Source of the DNA: Actinomadura rubteroloni
GTDB lineage: Bacteria > Actinomycetota > Actinomycetes > Streptosporangiales > Streptosporangiaceae
Reading direction: 5' to 3'
NCBI RefSeq assembly: GCF_002911665.1
Contig: NZ_MTBP01000001.1
Span: 1,736,001 to 1,800,000 of the forward strand
Length of the DNA stretch: 64,000 nucleotides
The position numbers and the translations under genes are program-made. The notes below the pieces were generated by a model. The model did not search any database, was not told where the DNA came from, and saw only the letters and a program-made list of their open reading frames with translations. Below, piece after piece: positions 1 to 11,020 of the stretch (its first letter is position 1; the number at the start of each line of letters is the position of its first letter).

Positions 1-2739
<2,739 letters not shown>

Positions 2740-2771
2740 GCTGGCGCACTGGACCCGAGAGGATGTGGCCT

Positions 2772-3407
2772 GTGAGGTTCGTGAAGTCCGCCGGTGCGGT
2801 CGTGCTCGCCGCCGGGACGCTCGCCGGGTGCGGGGGATCGCCGGTCCAGGCGGGCAGCGCCGCGATCGTCGGCGACCAGCGCATCACCATCGCGTCGCTG
2901 GACCGGGACGTCCGGGACTGGCAGCGGCAGTTCCGGGACAACGCGGTCGCGAACGCGCTGAAGGAGCAGTCGGGCGGGAGCGCCGACGACGCCGTCCGGC
3001 AGGCGCTCGGCACGCTCGTCCGGATCCGCGTCGCCGACCAGACGGCCCGCCGCGCGGGCGTCGCGGTCACCGAGGGCCGGACGGACGCCGTCGTCGCCGG
3101 GTTCGACCGGCAGTCCGGCGGCGCCGCCGCGATCACGCTCGCCAACGGGCTCCCGGTCCGTTATATCCGGGACGTCGCGCGGTTCTTCGCCATCCGCGAC
3201 GCGCTCGCCGCCCGCCTCCTGCCGCCGCGCGTGACCAGCGCGCAGCAGGTCATGGACGCGCGGCAGCGCGCCGAGGGCGCGATCAGCGCGGTCGCCGCCG
3301 GGATGACCATCAAGATCAACCCGCGCTACGGGTCGTTCGACCGCGCCCACGGCATGATCGGGCCGGTCACGACGCGGCTGTCGGGCACCGAGCGGGGGCT
3401 CGGCTGA
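2772..3407 (+). CDS. SurA-N-like peptidyl-prolyl isomerase-type lipoprotein
   Basis: A 211-aa predicted lipoprotein. The N-terminus has a basic start, a hydrophobic stretch and the lipobox TLAGC, with Cys20 the likely lipidated residue. After it, the segment AAIVGDQRITIASLDRDV resembles the helical SurA N-terminal chaperone domain found in trigger-factor/SurA-like proteins. I see no parvulin PPIase domain, so it is probably chaperone-only. I chose the GTG at 2772 because GAGAGG (2757-2762) sits 9 nt upstream; an ATG at 2763 would put that site too close. Its place between mfd and mazG is a common actinobacterial arrangement. Function is inferred from family only. Confidence 0.82.
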   Translation: MRFVKSAGAVVLAAGTLAGCGGSPVQAGSAAIVGDQRITIASLDRDVRDWQRQFRDNAVANALKEQSGGSADDAVRQALGTLVRIRVADQTARRAGVAVTEGRTDAVVAGFDRQSGGAAAITLANGLPVRYIRDVARFFAIRDALAARLLPPRVTSAQQVMDARQRAEGAISAVAAGMTIKINPRYGSFDRAHGMIGPVTTRLSGTERGLG

Positions 3408-3409
3408 GC

Positions 3410-4363
3410 ATGGCGCTGCTGCTGCTCGCGACGAGCCACCGCGTCGCGCCCGGCCTGCTGACCTGGCGGGGCTGGGAGGCGCTGCGCTCGTCGGCGCGCG
3501 TCCTGACGCGTCCCGGGCATCCGCTGCTGCCGTCGCTGGCGGACGCCGGGGTCACGGCCGAGGAGGTCGCCGACCCGTCGGCCGCCGCGCTGGTGGCGTC
3601 CGGCCGCAAGGAGACGACGCTGTGGATCGCCGCGCAGGACGGCGACGAGCGCCTCCTGCGCGACGTCGGCACGCTCGTCCTCGCGGACCCGCTGGACGTC
3701 GAGGTCGTCCACGGCTCCTACGACCTGCCGGGCGCGCGGCTGCTCGATCTCGTCGCGGTGATGGACACGCTGCGCCGCGAATGCCCGTGGGACCGGGAGC
3801 AGACGCACGAATCGCTCGTCCCGTACCTGCTGGAGGAGTCCTACGAGGTCGCCGACACCGTCGCGGACGGCGATCTGGCGGCGCTGCGCGAGGAACTCGG
3901 CGACGTGCTGATGCAGGTGGCGTTCCACGCCGTCGTCGCCTCCGAGCGGACCGACGAGACGGCCTTCACGATCGACGACGTGGCCGGCGGGATCGTGGAC
4001 AAGCTCGTCCGGCGGCACCCGCACGTCTTCGCCGACGTCGCGGTGTCGGGCGCGGACGAGGTCAACGCCAACTGGGAGCAGATCAAGAAGGCCGAGCGGG
4101 AGGCGAAGAGCGGCGCCGAGGCCTCCGTGCTGGACGGCGTCCCGATGGGACAGCCCGCGCTGACGCTCGCCGCGCAGCTCCAGCGCCGCGCGGCCCGCGT
4201 GGAGCTGCCCGAACCGGAGTACGGGTTCGCGGCGCCGGAGTTCGGGGCGCGGCTGTTCGCGCTGGTGCGGGAGGCCCGCGCGGCCGGGCACGACCCGGAG
4301 GCCGAGCTGCGGGAGGTGGCGCGGGCGTTCGCCGGCCGCGTCCGCGAGCACGAGCGCGATTAG
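3410..4363 (+). CDS. mazG: Nucleoside triphosphate pyrophosphohydrolase MazG
   Basis: A 317-aa MazG-type all-alpha NTP pyrophosphohydrolase that hydrolyses (d)NTPs to NMP and PPi as a house-cleaning enzyme. The MazG core is in the middle: RECPWDREQTHESL, then the metal-binding EExxE helix (LLEESYEV) and the paired acidic helix REELGDVLMQV, followed by RRHPHVF and NWEQIKK, all hallmarks of the family. About 110 N-terminal residues precede the core, as in mycobacterial and other actinobacterial MazG. The ATG at 3410 lies 2 nt after the stop of the SurA-like gene, so translation is probably coupled. A weak GC hairpin follows the stop. Confidence 0.93.
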   Translation: MALLLLATSHRVAPGLLTWRGWEALRSSARVLTRPGHPLLPSLADAGVTAEEVADPSAAALVASGRKETTLWIAAQDGDERLLRDVGTLVLADPLDVEVVHGSYDLPGARLLDLVAVMDTLRRECPWDREQTHESLVPYLLEESYEVADTVADGDLAALREELGDVLMQVAFHAVVASERTDETAFTIDDVAGGIVDKLVRRHPHVFADVAVSGADEVNANWEQIKKAEREAKSGAEASVLDGVPMGQPALTLAAQLQRRAARVELPEPEYGFAAPEFGARLFALVREARAAGHDPEAELREVARAFAGRVREHERD

Positions 4364-4429
4364 CCCGGCGGTCCCACCGGGTAGGGCGGGGCGGCACGTT
4401 TTTCCGCTCAGTGGATCGGGGGACCACCC

Positions 4430-5371
4430 ATGCGAGTTATCGCCGTGTCCGAATACGGTGCCACGCCGTCCGTCATGGACCTGCCGCTGCCCGAGCCGGG
4501 GCCGGGCGAGGTCCTGGTCAAGCTCGTCGCGGCGGGCATGAACCCGGTGGACTGGAAGATCGCCGACGGGATGCTCAAGGACTCCGTGGACGCGCAGTTC
4601 CCGCTCGTCCTCGGCGCCGACGGGGCCGGGGTGGTCGAGGCCGTCGGCCCGGACGTGGGGCGTTTCGCCGCGGGCGACCAGGTCTTCGGGCAGTTCCGCG
4701 ACCTGACGCGCGGCTGCGGCAGCTACGCCGAGTACGCCGTGGTCGACCAGGACGCGCCGCTCGCCCGCATGCCGCAGGGCCTGATCTACACGCAGGCCGC
4801 CGGGGTGCCGATGGCCGCGATGACCGGCTACACGATGGTCCGCGAGGCCGGCCTGGACGTGGGGAAGACCGTCCTGATCGTCGGCGCGACGGGCGGCGTC
4901 GGCCAGTTCGCGGTGCAGTTCGCCGCCGACGTCGGCGCACACGTCATCGCGACCGCGCATCCCGACATGGACGCCGAGATGCGGCGGCTGGGCGCGGCCG
5001 AGACCGTCGACTACGGCCGCGCGGACATCGGCGAGCAGGTGCTCGCCAACCACGACGGCATCGACGCGATCATCGACCTCGTGAGCGGCCCGCCGGAGGT
5101 CGACGCCCTCACCGGGCTGCTCCGGCCGGGCGGCGCGTACGTGAGTTCGATCAATGCCGTGAACCCCGACAAGATGGCGTCGCAGCAGCTCACGGGGGTG
5201 AACATCTACACGCAGGGCACCCCGGAACTGCTCGCGACGATCGCGGACATGCTCGATGCGTCCCGAATCCGGGTAGCGGTGGCGCGGGAGGTCCCGCTGG
5301 AGGACGCTCCCGCCGCGGTCGCCGCCGGCCGGCAGGGCGGCGCCCGCGGCAAGACCGTGATTCGCATCTGA
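4430..5371 (+). CDS. NADP-dependent quinone oxidoreductase-like (MDR superfamily)
   Basis: A 313-aa medium-chain dehydrogenase/reductase of the zinc-free quinone oxidoreductase branch. The N-terminal GroES-like domain shows GMNPVDWKI and the entry loop PLVLGADGAGVV. The Rossmann fold has the dinucleotide motif GATGGVGQFAVQFA. The structural-zinc cysteines of alcohol dehydrogenases are absent, as expected for this branch. It probably reduces quinones or activated alkenes with NADPH in the cytosol; the substrate cannot be read from sequence. GGGGG occurs just before the ATG (about 4419-4423). Two small genes follow closely on the same strand. Confidence 0.87.
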   Translation: MRVIAVSEYGATPSVMDLPLPEPGPGEVLVKLVAAGMNPVDWKIADGMLKDSVDAQFPLVLGADGAGVVEAVGPDVGRFAAGDQVFGQFRDLTRGCGSYAEYAVVDQDAPLARMPQGLIYTQAAGVPMAAMTGYTMVREAGLDVGKTVLIVGATGGVGQFAVQFAADVGAHVIATAHPDMDAEMRRLGAAETVDYGRADIGEQVLANHDGIDAIIDLVSGPPEVDALTGLLRPGGAYVSSINAVNPDKMASQQLTGVNIYTQGTPELLATIADMLDASRIRVAVAREVPLEDAPAAVAAGRQGGARGKTVIRI

Positions 5372-5386
5372 GCCGGGGAGGACACC

Positions 5387-5611
5387 GTGCGCGACGTGAA
5401 CGAGATCCGCGACCGCATCCGGGAGATCGACGACACGCTCAAGGAACTGGGCGGCGAGCTGGACGGGAGCCGGGACCAGTCCGGCCACAGCGACCCGCAG
5501 GACTTCGGCGACGCCGGCCAGGACCTCCAGGCGCGCGCCGAGCGCGACAGCCAGGTCCAGACGCTCAAGGAGGAGCGGGGACGGCTGAGCCGGGCGCTGG
5601 AGAACTTCTAG
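5387..5611 (+). CDS. Small charged helical protein, function unknown
   Basis: A 74-aa protein starting at GTG with GGGGAGGA 5 nt upstream. It is highly charged and rich in Glu, Asp, Arg and Leu. The N-terminal half (NEIRDRIREIDDTLKELGG) and the C-terminal half (QVQTLKEERGRLSRALENF) both look like amphipathic helices that could pair as a coiled coil, separated by a polar Gly/Asp-rich linker (SGHSDPQDFGDAGQDL). There is no membrane segment or signal peptide. The pattern loosely resembles DksA/TraR-type coiled coils, but without zinc cysteines. I do not recognise a named family. Confidence 0.72.
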   Translation: MRDVNEIRDRIREIDDTLKELGGELDGSRDQSGHSDPQDFGDAGQDLQARAERDSQVQTLKEERGRLSRALENF

Positions 5612-5662
5612 GGGGAACAAACCGCCGCCCGCGCGGGTTCTCGCGCGCGAAGGGAGAATGCG

Positions 5663-6019
5663 GTGACCACCTACGAGGAATTCCAGCGCGCGACCCTGTT
5701 CTTCGACGCCCGGGACTACGCGACGGCGGCGCGGCTCCTGGAGCCGATCGCCGCCGCCGACCCGTCCAACCGGGCGACGGCCGAACTCCTGGCCCGCGCG
5801 TACTTCCACAGCGCGCAACTGTCCCGCGCGGAGGCGGCGTTCCGGCGGCTGCTGGACCTCGACCCCTGCAACGGCTGGGCGCATGAGGCGCTGGCGCGGA
5901 CGCTGGAGCGCCGCAACCGCCCCGCCGACGCCGTCCGGTACCGCCGGACGGCCGAGGCGCTCGGCACGACGGCGGCCGACGCCCCGGAGATGCGCGTGAC
6001 CGCCGCCGACCTCGCCTGA
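5663..6019 (+). CDS. Tetratricopeptide-repeat protein
   Basis: A 118-aa protein made almost entirely of TPR-like helix pairs. The repeats are visible as FDARDYATAARLLEPI, TAELLARAYFHSAQLSRAEAA and AHEALARTLERRNRPADAV, with the characteristic small/large alternation. It starts at GTG with GAAGGGAG upstream. There is no signal peptide, so it is probably a cytosolic adaptor for protein-protein contacts. It is followed by a strong intrinsic terminator, which closes the transcription unit that begins with the oxidoreductase. Its binding partner is unknown. Confidence 0.82.
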   Translation: MTTYEEFQRATLFFDARDYATAARLLEPIAAADPSNRATAELLARAYFHSAQLSRAEAAFRRLLDLDPCNGWAHEALARTLERRNRPADAVRYRRTAEALGTTAADAPEMRVTAADLA

Positions 6020-6026
6020 CCGAAGG

Positions 6027-6056
6027 CGCCCCCATGCCCCGGCATGGGGGCGTTTT
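6027..6056 (+). terminator. Intrinsic terminator after the TPR gene
   Basis: A perfect 12-bp stem (6027-6038 with 6041-6052, CGCCCCCATGCC and its complement) is followed directly by TTTT. It lies 7 nt after the TPR stop codon. Confidence 0.85.
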
Positions 6057-6119
6057 CGCGTCCGCGCCTCGTAGCCTTGCCTCCGTGGGTCGCTCGACTC
6101 GGGGGAGAGGTGTGAATCG

Positions 6120-6992
6120 GTGCAGTCCGATGCTGAGGACCGGGACACGGAGCGAGCACCGGAGGCCGGTGAGAACGCGGCCGAGAGAGAACAGGGGAAC
6201 GGCAGGTCTTCCTGGAAAGAGATCCCCCTTCTGATCGTCGTGGCCGTCCTGCTGGCGTTCGTCGTCAAATTGTTCGCGGTGCAGGCGTTCTACATTCCGT
6301 CGGGTTCGATGGAGAACACGCTCCACGTGGGCGACCGGGTTCTCGTCAACAAGATCGTCTACCGGACGCGGGCGGTCCGGCGCGGTGACGTGATCGTCTT
6401 CAGAGGGCCTTCGTCGTGGACTCCGGAGGCGAAGGTCGCCGCGCCGTCCAATCCGTTCCAGCGGGCGCTGCGCTGGCTCGGCGGCGCGGCGGGGGTGGCG
6501 CCCACCGAGACGGACTTCATCAAGCGGGTGATCGGTGTCGGCGGCGACCGGGTGCGGTGCTGTGACGCGCAGGGCCGCGTCACGGTCAACGGAACCGCTC
6601 TGGACGAGTCGTCGTATCTGTACGAGGACCCGGTGACGCACGTCCGGAACAAGCCGTCCGAAGAGGCCTTCGACATCACAGTGCCGTCCGGGCGGCTCTG
6701 GGTCATGGGCGACCACCGCCAGAACTCGGCGGACTCCCGGTACCACCGGACGGACGGCAACGGCGGGACGGTGCCGGTGAAGAACGTCATCGGACGCGCC
6801 TTCTTCAAGGTCTGGCCGGTGGGGAGCGCGGGGCCGATCGGCGTCCCCGCCACGTTCGGGCGGGTGGCGTCCGGGCGCGGGGCGCCGCCGGGCGGGCCCG
6901 CCGAACCGGCTGCGCCGGACCCCGTCGCGGCGGACGTGCCGCCGCTCGCCGGGGGGCCGGGACGGGGCGGGTATTTTCGGGCGGCCGTATGA
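6120..6992 (+). CDS. lepB: Signal peptidase I
   Basis: A 290-aa type I signal peptidase that cleaves signal peptides from exported proteins at the outer face of the membrane. A charged cytoplasmic N-terminus is followed by one membrane helix (about residues 35-54, IPLLIVVAVLLAFVVKLFAV). Box B follows with catalytic Ser63 in PSGSMENTL, box D with the general-base Lys135 in FIKRVIGVGGDRV, and box E in WVMGDHRQNSADSR. The last 40 residues are Pro/Ala/Gly-rich and look like a disordered tail. The GTG start at 6120 is supported by GGGGAGAGG (6102-6110) 9 nt upstream. Actinomycetes often carry several paralogues. Confidence 0.93.
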   Translation: MQSDAEDRDTERAPEAGENAAEREQGNGRSSWKEIPLLIVVAVLLAFVVKLFAVQAFYIPSGSMENTLHVGDRVLVNKIVYRTRAVRRGDVIVFRGPSSWTPEAKVAAPSNPFQRALRWLGGAAGVAPTETDFIKRVIGVGGDRVRCCDAQGRVTVNGTALDESSYLYEDPVTHVRNKPSEEAFDITVPSGRLWVMGDHRQNSADSRYHRTDGNGGTVPVKNVIGRAFFKVWPVGSAGPIGVPATFGRVASGRGAPPGGPAEPAAPDPVAADVPPLAGGPGRGGYFRAAV

Positions 6993-7136
6993 CAAGAGGG
7001 TTACCGGGAGGTGTGGAACGTATTATCCGCAGGTCACGGTGCTGTCATACCTGTGAGTAAGAAATGGTCCGGGACCTGCGCGGGTTGTGCGTTTGGCCGG
7101 ATGCGGCCAGCGGTCGGGTTGTCAAATGCGTGAGTG

Positions 7137-7156
7137 GATTAACGTTCTCGTTAATC
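7137..7156. promoter_or_regulatory. 20-bp palindrome upstream of the methyltransferase gene
   Basis: GATTAACG-TTCT-CGTTAATC: perfect 8-bp arms with a 4-nt spacer. It is AT-rich in a very GC-rich setting and ends 27 nt before the chosen start at 7184. It is likely an operator; the binding protein is unknown. Confidence 0.5.
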
Positions 7157-7183
7157 ACATCGCAGGCAACGGAGCGGGTGCGC

Positions 7184-8542
7184 GTGGTGCGGTTTCGGGT
7201 TCTCGGCGAGCGTTTCGACGTCCAGGTCGACGGCGTGTCCGTCGAGCTGCGCGATCCGAGCGCGCGTGACCTGTTGTGCGTCCTCGCGCTGAAGGACGGC
7301 GCACGCCTGGACGCGGCGGAGCTGGACGCGCTGTTCGGCGAGCGGGCGTGCGCGGTGGTCGAGGCGGCCGGGGCCGCGCTGGCGGACGTGGGCTGGCGCG
7401 CGGACCGCGACGGCTGCCGGCTCGACCTCGGCCCGGACGGCTACGTCGACCTGCACGAGTTCCGCGACCTCGCCGGGCAGGCCCGGATGGTGCGGTCCGC
7501 CGACGCGTCGGCGTCGGTCGCCGTCTACCGCAAGGCGCTCGACCTGTGGACGGGACGGCCGCCGCGCGACGTCCCCGCGAGCGTCCGGGACCCGCTGCTG
7601 GCCGAGCTGCGCCGCGTCCGCGAGGAGATCGCCGACGTGCAGCTCGCCGCCGCGCGCCCGGCCGCGGTCATCGACGACGTCCGGCACTGGCTGGCGTGCG
7701 ACCCGGGCCACGAGCGGCTGCGCGCGGTGCTCGGCAAGGCCCTGGCCCGCGCGGGACGGCCGGGCTCGGACGCCGTCGCGACGGGCCGTCCCGCGCCCGC
7801 CCGCATCTACGACTACTTCCTCGGCGGCAAGGACAACTACGCCGTCGACCGCGACGCGGCCCGCGAGATCCTGGCGGCGGTCCCGGCGGCGGCGGACGCG
7901 GCCCGCGCGAACCGGGCGTTCGTCCGGCGGGCCGTCCGGTACATGGCGGGCGAGGGCGAAATCCGGCAGTTCCTCGACGTCGGGGCGGGGCTGCCGACGC
8001 GCGGCAACGTCCACGAGATCGCGCGGGCCGAGCGGCCGGGCGCGCGGGTCGTCTACGTGGACAACGACCCGGTGGTGCTGACGCACGGCCGCGCGCTCCT
8101 GGAGGACTCCGCGCACGTCGCGGTCGTGTCCGGCGACCTGCGCGACCCGGACGCGATCTGGGGCCGCCGCAGGCTCCGCGAGCTGATCGACCCGGGCGAG
8201 CCCGTCGGCGTGCTGCTGTGCGGGGTGCTGCACTTCCTTCCCGACGAGGACGACCCGTTCGCGCTGGTGGAGAGGCTGACGGCAGGCCTGCCCGCGGGCA
8301 GCCTGGTCGCGGTGACGCACGCGTGGTTCGGCGACCTGGAGCCCGGTGCGGCCGAACGGGCGCTCGCGGTGTACCGTCGCTCGACCGCCGAGGTGCGCCC
8401 CCGCACACCGGACGAGATCGCCCGTTTCCTCACCGGGTTCGCGCCCGTCGAGCCGGGTCTCGTCGCGGTGACGGACTGGCGGCCGGACACGGCCACCGAT
8501 CGGGTCGGCTGCGTCCTCGGCGCCGTCGGACGTCGCGTCTAA
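7184..8542 (+). CDS. SARP-like/BTAD region fused to a DUF574 SAM-dependent methyltransferase
   Basis: A 452-aa two-part protein. Residues about 1-195 look like a SARP regulator: a winged-helix-like start (VVRFRVLGERFDVQVDGVSVEL) followed by a BTAD-like helical region (SVAVYRKALDLWTGRPPRDV, then CDPGHERLRAVLGKALARAGR). Residues about 205-452 are a DUF574/Methyltransf_19 domain with [46 protein letters not shown] and VTDWRP. The usual DUF574 protein is about 265 aa, as in the paralogue at 41375-42172, so the N-terminal extension is a fusion. GTG 7184 is chosen for GGAG at 7171; GTG 7178 is possible. The methyl acceptor is unknown. The next gene is a kinase. Confidence 0.8.
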   Translation: MVRFRVLGERFDVQVDGVSVELRDPSARDLLCVLALKDGARLDAAELDALFGERACAVVEAAGAALADVGWRADRDGCRLDLGPDGYVDLHEFRDLAGQARMVRSADASASVAVYRKALDLWTGRPPRDVPASVRDPLLAELRRVREEIADVQLAAARPAAVIDDVRHWLACDPGHERLRAVLGKALARAGRPGSDAVATGRPAPARIYDYFLGGKDNYAVDRDAAREILAAVPAAADAARANRAFVRRAVRYMAGEGEIRQFLDVGAGLPTRGNVHEIARAERPGARVVYVDNDPVVLTHGRALLEDSAHVAVVSGDLRDPDAIWGRRRLRELIDPGEPVGVLLCGVLHFLPDEDDPFALVERLTAGLPAGSLVAVTHAWFGDLEPGAAERALAVYRRSTAEVRPRTPDEIARFLTGFAPVEPGLVAVTDWRPDTATDRVGCVLGAVGRRV

Positions 8543-8640
8543 GGTGTCCGACCAGTAGAACCACCGCGAACCAGACGTGCGTCGGCACCATCACACCGGT
8601 GGATTTCCAGGAACGAACGGCCGGAGAGTGTGGACGACCG

Positions 8641-10398
8641 ATGGACGAGTGGCGTGTCGAAGGCTTCGACGAGGTACGGGAACTGGGCCGGGGCGCCCAC
8701 GGGCGGGTCGTCCTCGCGCGGCAGGCGACGGCCGGGACGACGGTCGCCGTCAAGTACCTGACCGGGACGTCGCCCACCGACCTGGAGCGGCTGCGCGGTG
8801 AGGCCATGCTGCTCGGCCGCGTCACGGACCCGCACGTCGCGCGGCTGTACCAGTTCGTGCGCGGCGAGGGCGGCGCGGCGATCGTCATGGAGGCCGTGGA
8901 CGGCGTGCCGCTGCGCCGCGTCCTGGACGAGCACGGCGCGCTCGGCCCCGAGGCGTCCCTGGTCGTGCTCAAGGGATCGCTGCGGGGGCTGGCGGCGGCG
9001 CACGCGGTCGGGGTCGTCCACCGCGACTACAAGCCCGCGAACGTGATCGTCCGCGCGGACGGCCTCAGCAAGCTCATCGACTTCGGGATCGCCGCGCCCG
9101 CCGGGGAGGGCGGACGGTCCGGCACGCCCGCGTACATGCCGCCCGAGCAGTGGAAGGGGCAGCCCGCGACGTCCACCGCCGACGTGTACGCGGCGACGTG
9201 CGTGTTCTTCGAGTGCGTCACCGGGCGGCGGCCGTACCGGGCGGCCGACCGGGCCGCGCTGCGCGCCGAGCACCTGACCGCGCCGATCCCGGTGGACGAG
9301 GTGCCCGAGCAGGTCCGTCCGCTGCTGCTGGCGGGAATGGCGAAGGACCCCGAGCAGCGTCCGGCGGGCGCGCTGCTGCTGCTGGAGGAGTTGGAGCGCG
9401 CGGCGCGGGCCGGGTACGGACGCGACTGGGAGCAGCGGGGCGTGCGGGCGCTGGCGGCGTCCGCCGCCGCGCTCGCGGTGCTGTTCCCGCTGGCCGCAGG
9501 TGCCGGAACCGCCGGGGCGGCCGGTGGCGCGGCTGCGGGCGGTGCGGCCGGGGGAGCGGCGGCGGCCGGGACGGGCGGCGGGTTGCTCGCGACGGTCGGC
9601 GGCAAGGCGGCGCTGGCCGTCGCCGGAACGGTCCTGGTGGCGGGCGCGGCGGGCGGCGCGGTCGTCCTGTCGGGCGGCGGCGACGACGCGACGCCGGCCA
9701 ACGGCACCGTGCGGATCGTCGCGCAGAACGAGACGCTGAAAGACCTCCCGGTGGCCGTCCGCGCGCAGTACGCGAGCGTCACCGGCTACCGCGACCCGCG
9801 CGTCCAGGAGACGCTGAACCGGGCGCTGCGCGCACCGCTGGACTACCACATCCGGTGGATGCGCGGCGCGACGAAGACCATGCTCTCCGACCCGCAGTTC
9901 AAGTCCGAATGCGTCGGGAACAGCACGGTGAACACGACTGCGAAGCTGGGCCTGGCGGGTCCGAAGCTCGCCTCGGCGCTCTACACCTTCGACGGCAAGA
10001 CGTGCATGCCGTCCGACGGGACGCTGGCCGGCTGGGCCGTCAGCGTGGACCTGGTGACCGGCCGCGCGCTGACCACCGCCGACATCCTGAAGCCCGAGGC
10101 GCTGACGGCGTCCGGCGTCCGGACGCTGTTCGGCCGCCTGACCGGCACCGAGCAGGGCTTCTGGGGCGCGGACGGCTGCATGGGCCAGGAACTGGCGCCG
10201 CGCGACTTCGCCCCGGCCGGGCGCGGCGACGCGGCCGGCCCGCCGCCGCCCGCCGCGACGGTCTTCCTCGCCCCCGACCACTTCGAGATCAACTACTCGG
10301 TGGAGGGCAGCGCGTGCGTCCATGACACGCTGCGCGCGCCGTACGGGAAGGTCCGCGACCTGATCGCGCCCGGGATCGCGAAGCTGCTTCCGTCCTGA
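8641..10398 (+). CDS. Membrane Ser/Thr protein kinase with RsiV-like extracytoplasmic domain
   Basis: A 585-aa transmembrane kinase. The kinase domain (residues 1 to about 260) has the P-loop GRGAHGRVV, Lys38 in VAVKYL, the catalytic loop HRDYKPAN (Asp129), DFG at 147-149 and an APE-like MPPEQW, so it should be active. A hydrophobic Ala/Gly-rich region follows, with segments around 270-290 and 320-345. The C-terminal domain has QYASVTGYRDPRVQETLN and VSVDLVTGRALTTADIL, like the DUF4163/DUF3298 region of RsiV-type ligand-binding proteins. It therefore probably senses an extracellular ligand and phosphorylates cytosolic targets. It lies about 100 nt after the methyltransferase gene and could be in the same unit. 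Confidence 0.86.
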   Translation: MDEWRVEGFDEVRELGRGAHGRVVLARQATAGTTVAVKYLTGTSPTDLERLRGEAMLLGRVTDPHVARLYQFVRGEGGAAIVMEAVDGVPLRRVLDEHGALGPEASLVVLKGSLRGLAAAHAVGVVHRDYKPANVIVRADGLSKLIDFGIAAPAGEGGRSGTPAYMPPEQWKGQPATSTADVYAATCVFFECVTGRRPYRAADRAALRAEHLTAPIPVDEVPEQVRPLLLAGMAKDPEQRPAGALLLLEELERAARAGYGRDWEQRGVRALAASAAALAVLFPLAAGAGTAGAAGGAAAGGAAGGAAAAGTGGGLLATVGGKAALAVAGTVLVAGAAGGAVVLSGGGDDATPANGTVRIVAQNETLKDLPVAVRAQYASVTGYRDPRVQETLNRALRAPLDYHIRWMRGATKTMLSDPQFKSECVGNSTVNTTAKLGLAGPKLASALYTFDGKTCMPSDGTLAGWAVSVDLVTGRALTTADILKPEALTASGVRTLFGRLTGTEQGFWGADGCMGQELAPRDFAPAGRGDAAGPPPPAATVFLAPDHFEINYSVEGSACVHDTLRAPYGKVRDLIAPGIAKLLPS

Positions 10399-10458
10399 CG
10401 GCCGGAAACGGTCAGCGCCCGATGCCGTTCCGATATCCGTGCGCCCTACGCTGCCCGG

Positions 10459-10815
10459 ATGGGTCATCAGGAGTTTTACACGACTCTGGCGCAGGTGTAT
10501 CCCGTGCTTCTGCTCGCGCTGCTCTGGGATTCGCGCTACCTGGACGGCCTGCGCGAACAGGAGCGCCGCAGCCGCGCCGAGGACCCGGTGGACGGCGTCC
10601 ATTTCTGGACGAAGGCGCGGGTGCGCGTCTACACGATCGTGCTCGCCTTCCTGCTCGTCTGCGGGCTCGGCGCGTGCGTGCTCGGGCTGGCCGGGCTGTT
10701 CGGCGACAGCGCCGTGCTGCGCGGGGTTCTGGCGGGCACGCTGGTCCTCGCGCTGGTGACGTTGCTGGTGCGGGTGTTCGGCGAGGTCGTGCGGGCGACG
10801 CGCGACTCGTCATGA
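10459..10815 (+). CDS. Small integral membrane protein, unknown function
   Basis: A 118-aa protein with three likely membrane helices: TTLAQVYPVLLLALLW near the start, TIVLAFLLVCGLGACVLGL in the middle and VLAGTLVLALVTLLVRVF near the end. Between the first two is a charged cytoplasmic loop (DGLREQERRSRAEDP). There is no Shine-Dalgarno site; instead TACGCT at 10447-10452 lies 6 nt before the ATG, the spacing of a leaderless actinobacterial promoter. I do not recognise a named family. It sits between the kinase and the hydrolase-VMAP operon. Confidence 0.7.
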   Translation: MGHQEFYTTLAQVYPVLLLALLWDSRYLDGLREQERRSRAEDPVDGVHFWTKARVRVYTIVLAFLLVCGLGACVLGLAGLFGDSAVLRGVLAGTLVLALVTLLVRVFGEVVRATRDSS

Positions 10816-10923
10816 TCATGAGTTGTGCGGAGTAATACCTTTTCCGTTGTGCCGGGATGTGCTCTCGTCCCGTTCTGGACGCACGATCCGGCGGCATTGT
10901 CTCCGTCCGTTCCGGTCACGCCG

Positions 10924-10942
10924 ACTTTACGGTTACTTTACG
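10924..10942. promoter_or_regulatory. Direct repeat ACTTTACG x2 at 11-bp pitch upstream of the hydrolase-VMAP operon
   Basis: ACTTTACG at 10924-10931 and 10935-10942, separated by GTT, about 80 nt before the start codon at 11021. Heptamer/octamer direct repeats one helical turn apart are the known binding pattern of SARP regulators. The assignment is inferred from that pattern only. Confidence 0.35.
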
Positions 10943-11020
10943 ATCGAACGGACGGGAACGGCCGACGGCCCGGGCCCGTCCGAAGAAGGAAAGTCCCGGC
11001 CTGCGACGGGGGTGTCCGGA

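Noticed and set aside
3326..6268. A 980-residue open frame on the minus strand opposite mazG, oxidoreductase and TPR genes
   Set aside because: Composition is Arg/Ala/Gly/Pro/Val noise, no domain is readable, and well-supported genes lie on the other strand.
10810..10821. 12-bp palindrome TCATGATCATGA as an operator
   Set aside because: It overlaps the stop codon of the small membrane protein, has no spacer or second copy, and lies 200 nt from the next start.
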